64,000 bases of DNA, from the NCBI RefSeq assembly GCF_030812295.1, contig NZ_JAUSSK010000002.1, positions 948,501 through 1,012,500 of the forward strand. The letters run 5' to 3'. Both the position numbers and the translations under genes were made by a program. Positions 17,095 to 24,338 of the stretch are shown here, piece after piece (within the stretch, counting starts at the first letter, position 1; every line of letters begins with the position of its first letter). The DNA is from Luteibacter jiangsuensis (GTDB lineage: Bacteria; Pseudomonadota; Gammaproteobacteria; Xanthomonadales; Rhodanobacteraceae). Under the pieces are notes generated by a model. It did not search any database, was not told the origin of the DNA, and saw only the letters and a program-made list of their open reading frames with translations.

Positions 17095-18417
17095 ATGGCT
17101 AAGTGGATCCCAAGAGTGCTTCTCGCACTGTCCGGCGTCGCGGCATCGGCCATCGCGTTCGCCGCCGACGTGCCATCCGATGGCGATAGGCGTACGGACC
17201 ACGCGTGGCTGCTCAAGGCCGACCGCGTCTTCGATGCCCGCGACGAACAGACGCACGCCGGTTGGGTGGTCATCGTCCAGGGTGACAAGATCGCCGATGT
17301 CGGTCCGTCCGCGAAGGTTTCGGTGCCACCAGGCACGCAGACCATCGACCTGCCGGGAATGACCTTGCTGCCGGGCCTCATCGACGCCCACTCGCATGTC
17401 TTCCTTCATCCGTACAACGAAACATTGTGGAACGACCAGGTCCTCAAGGAGACGCTGGCATTTCGCACGGTGCAAGCGGTAAAGCACGCGCGCGATACCT
17501 TGATGAGCGGCTTCACGGCGTTGCGCGACCTGGGCACGGAAGGCGCGGGCTACGCCGACGTGGACGTGCAACAAGCCATCGACAAGGGCCTCATCCCGGG
17601 ACCGCACTTGTTCGTGGCGACGCGCGCGATCGTGGCGGGGCACTGCTATGGGCCGGGTCCGCTCGGCTTTCGCGACGATATCGACCTGCCGCAGGGCGCG
17701 GCGCCGGTCAGCGGTACCGCGCAGATGATCGACGCCGTGCGTGACCAGGCGGCGCATGGCGCGGACTGGATCAAGCTCTACGCCGACTACCACTGCGGCA
17801 AGGCCAAGGGCTCGATGCCGACGTTGAGCCAGGAGGAACTGAACGCCGCCGTCGAGACCGCGCACTCGCTGGGGTTGCCGGTGGCCGTGCATTCCTCGAC
17901 CGCCGAAGGCATGCGGCGGTCGGTCATGGCCGGCGTCGAGACCATCGAGCATGGCTACGACGGCACGCCGGAAGTCTTCGCGCTGATGAAGAAGCACGGC
18001 GTGGCCTACATGCCCACGCTCGAAGCCAGCGCCGCCTACGCCGAATACTTTGGCGGGTGGAAGCCCGGGCAACCACCGACCGAGTCGATGGCGAAGTCGG
18101 CGAAGGCGTTCAAGCTGGCGATGGACGCCGGTGTGACCATAGGCAACGGCAGCGACGTGGGCGTGTTCACGCACGGCACCAATTACAAGGAGCTGGAGTG
18201 GATGGTGCGCGATGGCATGACGCCCGCCCGTGCCCTGCTGGCCGCGACGGCGGTGGACGCCAGGGTGCTTCGCCAGCAGGACCGGATCGGCCAGCTGCGC
18301 AGCGGGCTGCAAGCCGACATCATCGCGGTGCCCGGCGACCCGACGAAGGACATCGGGTCGCTCGCGCACGTCGCTTTCGTGATGAAGGGCGGGGTGGTCT
18401 ACAAGCGGCCGGACTGA
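17095..18417 (+). CDS. Exported amidohydrolase family protein (imidazolonepropionase-like)
   Basis: This 440-aa protein has a signal peptide ending AIAFAA. It is a metal-dependent amidohydrolase with HxH at His99/His101 (LIDAHSHV), a likely carboxylated or bridging lysine at Lys227 (DWIKLYADY), His266 (VAVHSS), His286 (IEHGYDG) and a late Asp (NGSDVGVF). The set resembles the exported Xaa-Pro/Xaa-Arg dipeptidases of this superfamily. It is next to the exported penicillin-acylase-type enzyme, suggesting a periplasmic amide-degrading pair; the substrate is unknown. Confidence 0.85.
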   Translation: MAKWIPRVLLALSGVAASAIAFAADVPSDGDRRTDHAWLLKADRVFDARDEQTHAGWVVIVQGDKIADVGPSAKVSVPPGTQTIDLPGMTLLPGLIDAHSHVFLHPYNETLWNDQVLKETLAFRTVQAVKHARDTLMSGFTALRDLGTEGAGYADVDVQQAIDKGLIPGPHLFVATRAIVAGHCYGPGPLGFRDDIDLPQGAAPVSGTAQMIDAVRDQAAHGADWIKLYADYHCGKAKGSMPTLSQEELNAAVETAHSLGLPVAVHSSTAEGMRRSVMAGVETIEHGYDGTPEVFALMKKHGVAYMPTLEASAAYAEYFGGWKPGQPPTESMAKSAKAFKLAMDAGVTIGNGSDVGVFTHGTNYKELEWMVRDGMTPARALLAATAVDARVLRQQDRIGQLRSGLQADIIAVPGDPTKDIGSLAHVAFVMKGGVVYKRPD

Positions 18418-18462
18418 GACCCGGATCGTCCGGGCGAAAGGTGGCCGATAGCCGAAACCCGG

Positions 18463-18468
18463 TACAAT
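18463..18468 (+). promoter_or_regulatory. Candidate -10 element (TACAAT) for gmk-mla operon
   Basis: TACAAT lies 71 nt upstream of the gmk start and 46 nt after the amidohydrolase stop. No good -35 is seen (GTGGCC with a 16-nt spacer at best), so this is a weak prediction. Confidence 0.3.
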
Positions 18469-18538
18469 CGCCTTTTGCCCGGTCGGTGCGCCGGTGCCAC
18501 CGGGAGCGAGCCATGAACCCCCTGCGAGATACCCGCGG

Positions 18539-19156
18539 ATGATCGAAGGCACCCTGTTCGTGGTGGCCGCGCCCTCCGGGGCGGGCAAGTCCACGCTGGT
18601 CAATGCGCTGCTGGAGCGCGAGCCCGGCATATCCCTGTCCGTGTCGCACACCACGCGGCCCCCGCGGGTGGGCGAGGAATACGGCCGGCACTATTTCTTC
18701 GTGGAGCGCCCGGATTTCGAGCGCGAGATCGCCGACGGCATCTTCCTGGAGCACGCCGAAGTGCACGGCAACCTCTACGGCACCTCGCGTACCGTGGTGG
18801 AGGGCAAGCTGGCCGAAGGTGCCGACGTCCTGCTGGAAATCGACTGGCAGGGTGCGCGCCAGGTGCGCATGGGCAAGCCGGACTGCGTCAGCGTCTTCAT
18901 CCTGCCGCCGTCCCGTGGGGAACTCGAACGCCGTCTCCGGGGTCGAGGATCGGATGCGCCGGAGGTGATCGAGCGCCGCCTCTTCAACTCCCGCGAGGAA
19001 ATCGCGCATGCGCACGAGTTCGACTACATCATCGTCAACGACCGTTTCGAGGACGCCCTGGGCGATCTCCAGGCGATCGTCCGCGCCGTCCGCCAGCGCA
19101 CACCGTGGTCGGCCCGCCGCCACGAATCGCTGATCGAGGAGTTGCTCGCACCATGA
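18539..19156 (+). CDS. gmk: Guanylate kinase
   Basis: This essential enzyme converts GMP to GDP with ATP. The 205-aa product begins with the P-loop VVAAPSGAGKSTLVNALL and then has VSHTTRPPRVGEEYGRHYFFV, the GMP-binding signature, and VLLEIDWQGARQV. The ATG at 18539 overlaps the stop of a nine-codon open frame (ATGA) that has the better ribosome site. The gmk stop in turn overlaps the mlaF start by 4 nt, so guanylate kinase and Mla synthesis appear translationally coupled. Confidence 0.96.
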   Translation: MIEGTLFVVAAPSGAGKSTLVNALLEREPGISLSVSHTTRPPRVGEEYGRHYFFVERPDFEREIADGIFLEHAEVHGNLYGTSRTVVEGKLAEGADVLLEIDWQGARQVRMGKPDCVSVFILPPSRGELERRLRGRGSDAPEVIERRLFNSREEIAHAHEFDYIIVNDRFEDALGDLQAIVRAVRQRTPWSARRHESLIEELLAP

Positions 19157-19965
19157 CCGACGACGCCATCGTCCGCATCCGCGGCCTGACCACCGTCCTC
19201 AACGGCAAGACCATCTTCGACAACCTCGACCTGGACATCCCGCGCGGCAGGATCACCGCGATCATGGGACCCAGCGGCACAGGCAAGACCACGCTGCTGA
19301 AGCACATCACCGGGCAGATGCGTGGTGATGCGGGCAGCGTGGAGGTGGACGGCGAGAACGTGCCGGCGCTGTCGCGCGAGCGGCTGTTCGGCCTGCGCGA
19401 ACGCATCGGCTACCTGTTCCAGAACTCCGCGCTGCTCACGGACTTCGACGTCTTCGAGAACGTGGCGTTTCCGCTGCGCCAGCACACCCGGCTGCCGGAA
19501 GAACTCATCCGCAACATCGTGTTGAACAAGCTGCAGGCCGTCGGCCTGCGCGGTGCGGCGCGGTTGATGCCCACCGAGCTTTCCGGTGGCATGGCCCGTC
19601 GCGTGGCGCTGGCGCGTGCCATCGTGTTCGATCCCGCGTTGATCCTCTACGACGAGCCTTTTGTCGGCTTGGACCCCATCGCGTTGAATCAGGTGCTGTT
19701 GCTGATCCGTACGCTCAACCAGACCCTGGGCATCACCAGTGTGCTGGTGGCCCACGAGCTGGCCGCCGTGCAGAAGGTGGCCGAGCGCGTCTACCTGATC
19801 GCCAACGGCAAGGTCGTGGCGCAAGGTGCGCCGGATTCCCTGGCCGACGACGGCTCGCCGTGGACGGCGCAGTTCTTCGGTGGCGAAGCCGACGGTCCGG
19901 TTCCCTTCCAGTATCCCGCCGGCGACTACGCCACCGCGCTCGGCTTTCCCGGAGGCAAGGCATGA
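19153..19965 (+). CDS. mlaF: Phospholipid ABC transporter ATPase MlaF
   Basis: This ATP-binding subunit belongs to the Mla system, which moves phospholipids between outer and inner membranes to keep the outer leaflet asymmetric. It is 270 aa. Walker A is GPSGTGKTT, the Q-loop is YLFQNSALLTDF, the signature is ELSGGMARRVALARA, Walker B is LILYDEPFVGLD, and the H-loop is VLVAHE. The start at 19153 overlaps gmk. It is first of mlaF-mlaE-mlaD-mlaC-mlaB. Confidence 0.96.
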   Translation: MTDDAIVRIRGLTTVLNGKTIFDNLDLDIPRGRITAIMGPSGTGKTTLLKHITGQMRGDAGSVEVDGENVPALSRERLFGLRERIGYLFQNSALLTDFDVFENVAFPLRQHTRLPEELIRNIVLNKLQAVGLRGAARLMPTELSGGMARRVALARAIVFDPALILYDEPFVGLDPIALNQVLLLIRTLNQTLGITSVLVAHELAAVQKVAERVYLIANGKVVAQGAPDSLADDGSPWTAQFFGGEADGPVPFQYPAGDYATALGFPGGKA

Positions 19966-20729
19966 CCGCCAAGGGCGACAACGTCGTCATCCGCAGCCTG
20001 ACGCAGATCGGTGCCTGTGGCTTGTTCCTGCTGACCATTCTCGCGGCCGTCCCACGCAGCTTGCGCCATGGCCGTGAAACGGTCCGGCAGATATGGTTCG
20101 TCGGCGCCATGAGCCTCACCATCGTGATGACCTGCGGGCTCTTCGTGGGCATGGTGCTGGGCCTGCAGTTGTACGACGTGCTCTCGATCTTCGGCGGTAC
20201 CTCGGCCACGGGTACCGTGGTGGCCATCGCGATCTACCGTGAGCTGGGGCCCGTGGTCACCGCGTTGTTGTTCGCCGGGCGCGCCGGTACCTCGGTCACC
20301 GCCGAGATCGGCCTCATGCGCGCCACCGATCAACTCGACGCCATGGAAATGATGGCGGTCGATCCGATCGCCTACGTGGCCGTGCCACGATTCCTCGCCG
20401 GTGTGGTCGCCTTGCCCTTGCTCGGGGTGGTGTTCTGCGCCATGGGTGTGTTCGGCGGCCATCTGGTCGGCGTCACCTGGCTGGGCATCGACAACGGCAC
20501 CTTCTGGTCGAACATGACCGCCACCGTCGACGTACACAAGGACATCGTCAACGGCGTGCTGCTCAAATCCTTCGCCTTCGGCATCGTGGTCTCCCTGATC
20601 GCGGTGTTCCAGGGTTACACCACCCCGCCCACCAGTGAAGGCGTCGCCTATGCGACGACCCGCACGGTGGTGGCCTCGTCCATCGCCATCCTGGCGCTGG
20701 ACTTCGTCCTCACCTCGTTCCTGATCTGA
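19962..20729 (+). CDS. mlaE: Phospholipid ABC transporter permease MlaE
   Basis: This 255-aa inner-membrane permease is of the MlaE family. The conserved core YRELGPVVTALLFAGRAGTS and the segment AEIGLMRATDQLDAMEMMAV (coupling helix) are present, together with about five to six hydrophobic helices and the C-terminal IAVFQGYTTPPTSEGVAYATT motif. The start overlaps the mlaF stop by 4 nt. It forms the membrane core with MlaF, MlaD and MlaB. Confidence 0.96.
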   Translation: MTAKGDNVVIRSLTQIGACGLFLLTILAAVPRSLRHGRETVRQIWFVGAMSLTIVMTCGLFVGMVLGLQLYDVLSIFGGTSATGTVVAIAIYRELGPVVTALLFAGRAGTSVTAEIGLMRATDQLDAMEMMAVDPIAYVAVPRFLAGVVALPLLGVVFCAMGVFGGHLVGVTWLGIDNGTFWSNMTATVDVHKDIVNGVLLKSFAFGIVVSLIAVFQGYTTPPTSEGVAYATTRTVVASSIAILALDFVLTSFLI

Positions 20730-20787
20730 GGCACCGGAGACCCGCCATGACCCGTCATTCCTTCATCGCCCATTCGAGGATCGTGCC

Positions 20788-21663
20788 GTGACCCAGAGAC
20801 GTTCCTATGCCGTCGGCACCGGCCTGTTCATCGTGCTCGGTTTCTCCGCCCTCGCGTACCTCGCCACGCAGACCACCTCGGTGGCCAATGCCACCCAGGG
20901 CGCCAGCTATATGGTGGAAACGCACTTCGCCAACGTAGGTCAGTTGAAGACCCGCGCGCCGGTGAAGATCGCCGGCGTTCGCGTCGGTTCGGTGCAGTCG
21001 ATCGAACTGGTGCCGGGCAAGGAAGAGGCCAAGGTCACCTTGTCGATCGATGACCGGCACAAGGACATCCCGGACGATTCCGTCGCCACGATCTTCACCA
21101 GCGGCCTGCTGGGCGACCAGTATGTGGGCATCCAGTTCGGCCGGTCGAAAACGCCGGTGAAGGAAGGCGGCGAGATCGGCCTGACCCGTCCGGCCCAGCA
21201 GCTGGAGGAAATGCTCGGCAAGTTCTTCGGTGGCGGCAGCGCGCCGGACCGCCTCGGCGGCACCTTCCACGTGACCGCCGAATTCACCAACGTGGGTGCC
21301 CTGCAGCCCGGCGCGGCGGTGAAAATGGCCGGCGTGCCCATTGGCAGCGTCGACTCGGTGGTGATCAAGCCCGGCAGCAGCGAAGCCACGGTGACCCTTG
21401 GGATCGACAAGCGCTACTCCCAGATACCCGATGACTCGTCGGCCGCGGTATTCACCAGCGGTTTGATCGGTAGCCAGTATGTTGCGATCCAACCCGGCGG
21501 GTCGCCGGAATACCTGGCGGAAGGTGACAGCTTCGTGCTCACGCAGTCCGCGCTCCAGCTGGAAGACCTGATCGGCAAGTTCCTGGTGAACGGTTCGCCG
21601 AGCGACAACAAGTCCGGTGGCGCCCAGGGCTCCACCCAACCCGACAACGCCGGCAAGAAGTAA
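20788..21663 (+). CDS. mlaD: MlaD-like lipid-transport protein with two tandem MCE domains
   Basis: This MCE-domain subunit forms a ring on the periplasmic face of the inner membrane. After an N-terminal transmembrane helix (about residues 9-27) there are two MCE units: residues 41-118 and 160-238. Each has an NVGxLxxxAxVKxAGVxxGSV segment and an IPDDSxAxxFTSGLxGxQYVxIQ segment, followed by a matching LTxxAxQLExxxGKF helix, so a unit of about 115 residues is duplicated. E. coli MlaD has one (183 aa against 291 here). It starts at a GTG after GAGGA, overlapping the stop of a 14-codon leader frame. Confidence 0.93.
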   Translation: MTQRRSYAVGTGLFIVLGFSALAYLATQTTSVANATQGASYMVETHFANVGQLKTRAPVKIAGVRVGSVQSIELVPGKEEAKVTLSIDDRHKDIPDDSVATIFTSGLLGDQYVGIQFGRSKTPVKEGGEIGLTRPAQQLEEMLGKFFGGGSAPDRLGGTFHVTAEFTNVGALQPGAAVKMAGVPIGSVDSVVIKPGSSEATVTLGIDKRYSQIPDDSSAAVFTSGLIGSQYVAIQPGGSPEYLAEGDSFVLTQSALQLEDLIGKFLVNGSPSDNKSGGAQGSTQPDNAGKK

Positions 21664-21684
21664 GGCCGGACCAGGAGACACCGC

Positions 21685-22365
21685 ATGTTGCGTCAGCTTT
21701 CCCTCGCCCTCGCCCTCGCCATGACCACGGCGGCCGCCGCGCCCGTCCTCGCGCAGGCCGCGCCCGCGCCGGCCGCGCCGGTGGACGCGCAGTCGCCGCA
21801 GGGCATCGTCGCGACCATTTCCGACGATCTCGCCAAGGCTATCGAGGGCCACCAGGCCGAATTGAAGAGTGACAAGGAAAAGCTCATCGCCGTCATCGAC
21901 GACGTGTTCCTTCCTCACTTCGATATCGACTACGCGTCGATCCTCGTGCTCGGCCAGAATGCCTCCAAGGCCTCGCCCGAGCAGCGTGAACGCTTCGCCA
22001 AGGCCTTCTACAACTCCATCACCCATCGCTATGCGGAAGGCCTGCTCAACTACACCCGTGGTCGCGTAAAGGTCCTTCCGTTCAGCGGCGATCTCAACAA
22101 CAAGCGCACGGTCGTGCGTACGCAGGTGATGCTCGACGACGGCAAGTCGGTCTCGGTCGACTATGCGTTCCGCAAGTCGAAGACGGGCGACTGGAAGGCC
22201 TATGACGTGATCATCGAGGGTATTTCGTACATCACGAACTACCGCAACCAGGTCGACGCCGAGATCAAGAAAGAAGGCCTGGACAAGCTGACCGCCGACC
22301 TCGAGCAGAAGGGCTCGGCGGCCATCGACGAGATGCAGCAACAGACCGGCGCCACCCGCAAGTGA
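21685..22365 (+). CDS. mlaC: Periplasmic phospholipid shuttle MlaC
   Basis: This 226-aa protein has a signal peptide (ALALAMTTAAAAPVLAQA) and the MlaC/Ttg2D fold. It carries single phospholipids between the MlaA-porin complex and MlaFEDB. Family segments include FLPHFDIDYASILVLG, FAKAFYNSITHRYAEGL and the C-terminal WKAYDVIIEGISYITNYRNQ. It lies 21 nt after mlaD, and its stop overlaps the GTG of mlaB. Confidence 0.94.
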   Translation: MLRQLSLALALAMTTAAAAPVLAQAAPAPAAPVDAQSPQGIVATISDDLAKAIEGHQAELKSDKEKLIAVIDDVFLPHFDIDYASILVLGQNASKASPEQRERFAKAFYNSITHRYAEGLLNYTRGRVKVLPFSGDLNNKRTVVRTQVMLDDGKSVSVDYAFRKSKTGDWKAYDVIIEGISYITNYRNQVDAEIKKEGLDKLTADLEQKGSAAIDEMQQQTGATRK

Positions 22366-22658
22366 GCTTGCCGGCGTTCCAGTTCGGCAACCCGGCGCCG
22401 GAGACCCTCGCGGTCTCCGGCGCGCTCACCTTCGCCACCGCGGCCGACGCCCTGGTGGCCGCGCGCCACCAGCTGGACAGCGGCCGGCAGGTCAACCTCG
22501 ACCTGGGTGGGGTATCCCAGGTGGACAGTGCCGGTCTCGCCACCGTGCTGGCCTTGCTGGCCCATGCCCGCAGCCAGGGCAGGGCGCTTTCGGTCACCCA
22601 TGCGCCCGCCGGCCTGCAAGCCCTGGCACGCGTCTCCGGCGTCGACTCCTTCTTCTAA
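22362..22658 (+). CDS. mlaB: STAS-domain regulator MlaB
   Basis: This 98-aa STAS-domain protein binds MlaF and is needed for ATPase assembly. It includes VNLDLGGVSQVDSAGLATVL, the STAS motif with the usual Asp-Ser-Ala-Gly. It starts at a GTG overlapping the mlaC stop (GTGA), so it is translationally coupled and ends the operon. A strong bidirectional terminator lies 246 nt downstream. Confidence 0.9.
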   Translation: MSLPAFQFGNPAPETLAVSGALTFATAADALVAARHQLDSGRQVNLDLGGVSQVDSAGLATVLALLAHARSQGRALSVTHAPAGLQALARVSGVDSFF

Positions 22659-22710
22659 TTCACCCAATGTGGCCCCATGTGGCCCTGCAGCCCAAGTGTG
22701 ACCCGACCTG

Positions 22711-22733
22711 GTGGGAGCCGACCCTGTCGGCGA
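22711..22733 (+). repeat. REP element, type A
   Basis: GTGGGAGCCGACCCTGTCGGCGA: a GTGGGAG head and a GCCGAC...GTCGGC stem. Type A recurs through this window, usually between convergent or tail-end genes. Confidence 0.85.
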
Positions 22734-22904
22734 TCCCGCGATAGCGGGCAGGGCGGGGCAGAGCCGTCGGCCGCCACCCTCGTCGCTCCGGTTACACCGT
22801 CGCGCCGAGGGTGGCGCCCGGCAGCTCCCTCGCCACGCACAAACCCAATGCGAGGGCGAAGCCGAGCTGAAGTGCCCTTCCAAAGCTTCCGCGAGGAACC
22901 AAAG
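22711..22904. repeat. Extended REP-to-terminator repeat, copy 1
   Basis: Between mlaB and mlaA, a REP is followed by a GC-rich stem (GCCACCCTCG/CGAGGGTGGC), a second stem (CAGCTCCCTCGC/GCGAGGG...GAGCTG), and a distal segment, GGGCGAAGCCGAGC then TCCGCGAGGAACCAAA, that recurs at 39182-39238 before another terminator. On the minus strand it is open and reads like a protein continuation (FLWFLAEALEG), which I take as non-coding. Confidence 0.55.
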
Positions 22905-22928
22905 AAAAGGGCCCCGAGGGGCCCTTTT
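22905..22928. terminator. Bidirectional intrinsic terminator between mlaB and mlaA
   Basis: An 11-bp perfect stem AAAAGGGCCCC/GGGGCCCTTTT with a GA loop, followed by TTTC on either strand. It serves both the mla operon (plus) and mlaA (minus). Confidence 0.88.
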
Positions 22929-22930
22929 CG

Positions 22931-23758
22931 TCATTGCTGCTTTTCGCCGTTCTGTCGTTCCCAGTTGTGCTGCTCGTCGAGCAGTTTGTCCGGGTCGAAG
23001 TCCTTGCTGTCGTTCAGGCCCTGCATCTGCTCGATGGCTTCCGGCGGCGGGTTGCCGTAATAGATGCTGTAGAGGCGCTGCTGGCGGTAGGCGTCGCGAA
23101 TGAATACGTACGGGTCGTAGGCGGAGGCGAGGAAGCTTTCCGCATCGATGCCGCGCGAGCGCAGGGTCACGAGATACAGGACCTGCGGCACGTACTGCTG
23201 ACCGTACTTGAAGTCGTGGTTACGCGTGTAATAGCTGAGCGGATCGAAGAAATAGCTGTCGACCGGCAGGCGCCAGACATCGCGGACCGTGGTCGGGCCC
23301 ACGAAGGGGAGCACCAGGTAGTCGCCCTCGGGCACGCCCCAGCGGGCCAGGGTCACGCCGAAGTCGTTCTGCTCCAGCGGGAGGCCGAGCAGGCTGGCGG
23401 GATCCTTGAAGCCCAGGAAGCCGATCGTCAGGTTGACGACGAAGCGGCTGGTGGTCAGGAAGGCCTGCTTGGGCCGGGCCTGGAGCAGGTCGTTGGCCAC
23501 CGTCACCGGCAAGCGGATATTCGTGTAGAAGTCGCTGATGGCCGTGCGTACGGGCGGGTTGGTCACCTTCCGGTAGCCGACGGCGACCGGGCGGATGATC
23601 GCCTTGTCCAGCGAGTCGTTGAAGGCGTAGACCTTGCGATTGAACTTCTCGTTCGGATCGTCGGTACGCGGGGGAGCGATATGGCAGGCGGCCAGCAGGG
23701 CGGCGGCGAGGAGACCTAACGCGGTGCGGACGGTCCGTTGCAGGGTTCTGGGGCGCAT
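22931..23758 (-). CDS. mlaA: Outer-membrane phospholipid removal lipoprotein MlaA (VacJ)
   Basis: This 275-aa lipoprotein has a signal peptide and lipobox LLAAC at Cys25. MlaA sits in the outer membrane with a porin and extracts misplaced phospholipids, passing them to MlaC. Family signatures are DPNEKFNRKVYAFNDSLDKA, RFVVNLTIGFLGFKDPAS, DFGVTLARWGVPEGDYLVLP and YYTRNHDFKYGQQYV. The frame is open far upstream, but the ATG at 23758 gives the proper lipoprotein signal. It is convergent with mlaFEDCB instead of inside that operon. Confidence 0.95.
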   Translation of the reverse strand: MRPRTLQRTVRTALGLLAAALLAACHIAPPRTDDPNEKFNRKVYAFNDSLDKAIIRPVAVGYRKVTNPPVRTAISDFYTNIRLPVTVANDLLQARPKQAFLTTSRFVVNLTIGFLGFKDPASLLGLPLEQNDFGVTLARWGVPEGDYLVLPFVGPTTVRDVWRLPVDSYFFDPLSYYTRNHDFKYGQQYVPQVLYLVTLRSRGIDAESFLASAYDPYVFIRDAYRQQRLYSIYYGNPPPEAIEQMQGLNDSKDFDPDKLLDEQHNWERQNGEKQQ

Positions 23759-23935
23759 CGATGTGGCTTTAGGGGTGGGGCGGTGCTTTAGTGTACCGCG
23801 CGGTATTATTATTTGCACGAAGGGCCCGTCCGTCCTGGTCAGAACCGCGCATGATACCCCTCCCCCGATTGCCAGCCAACGGGCCGGGCGGCTAAACTGC
23901 ACGGTCAGAAGTATCTTTATTGTCAAGGATTTGAA

Positions 23936-24226
23936 ATGGCCCGTATTACCGTCGAAGACTGCCTCGAGGTAGTCGACAACCGCTTCGAGCTCGTGCTCAT
24001 GGCGACCAAGCGCGCGCGCCAGTTGTCCAAGGGCGCCGAACCGACCCTCGACCCGAACAACGACAAGCCGACCGTGCTCGCCCTGCGCGAGATCGCCGAT
24101 CGCCGCGTCAGCGACGAAATGATCGACGAAATCGACCGCGCCGCCCGTGAACGTGCCGAGCGTGAAGCCCTCGAGTGGGCCGCCACCGAAGTGGACGACG
24201 ACCTCTCGAAGGGCGGAGATGACTGA
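23936..24226 (+). CDS. rpoZ: RNA polymerase omega subunit
   Basis: This 96-aa omega subunit starts [20 protein letters not shown]. The [11 protein letters not shown] segment and an acidic tail follow. It binds beta' and supports assembly and ppGpp binding by RNA polymerase. It lies 112 nt ahead of spoT, the usual rpoZ-spoT pair. It is divergent from mlaA across a 177-bp gap containing AT-rich tracts. Confidence 0.97.
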   Translation: MARITVEDCLEVVDNRFELVLMATKRARQLSKGAEPTLDPNNDKPTVLALREIADRRVSDEMIDEIDRAARERAEREALEWAATEVDDDLSKGGDD

Positions 24227-24338
24227 TGACGCCGGGTCGTTGTCGGCCCTGCATTCATCCTCACCCTGCGCACGCTGACGCGCGGCTAGCCAGGCCGCGT
24301 GCGGGAGGCTCCGCGGCCTGAGGGCGCGAGGTTCTCCC

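Noticed and set aside
12882..18417. Mobile island carrying the accessory block
   Set aside because: No integrase, transposase, tRNA or flanking direct repeats, and base composition looks like the rest of the window, so recent transfer is not supported.
22239..22934. Minus-strand open frame running from mlaA terminator through the REP region into mlaC
   Set aside because: It crosses a terminator, a REP and the real mlaB/mlaC genes in antisense; a known type of spurious ORF.
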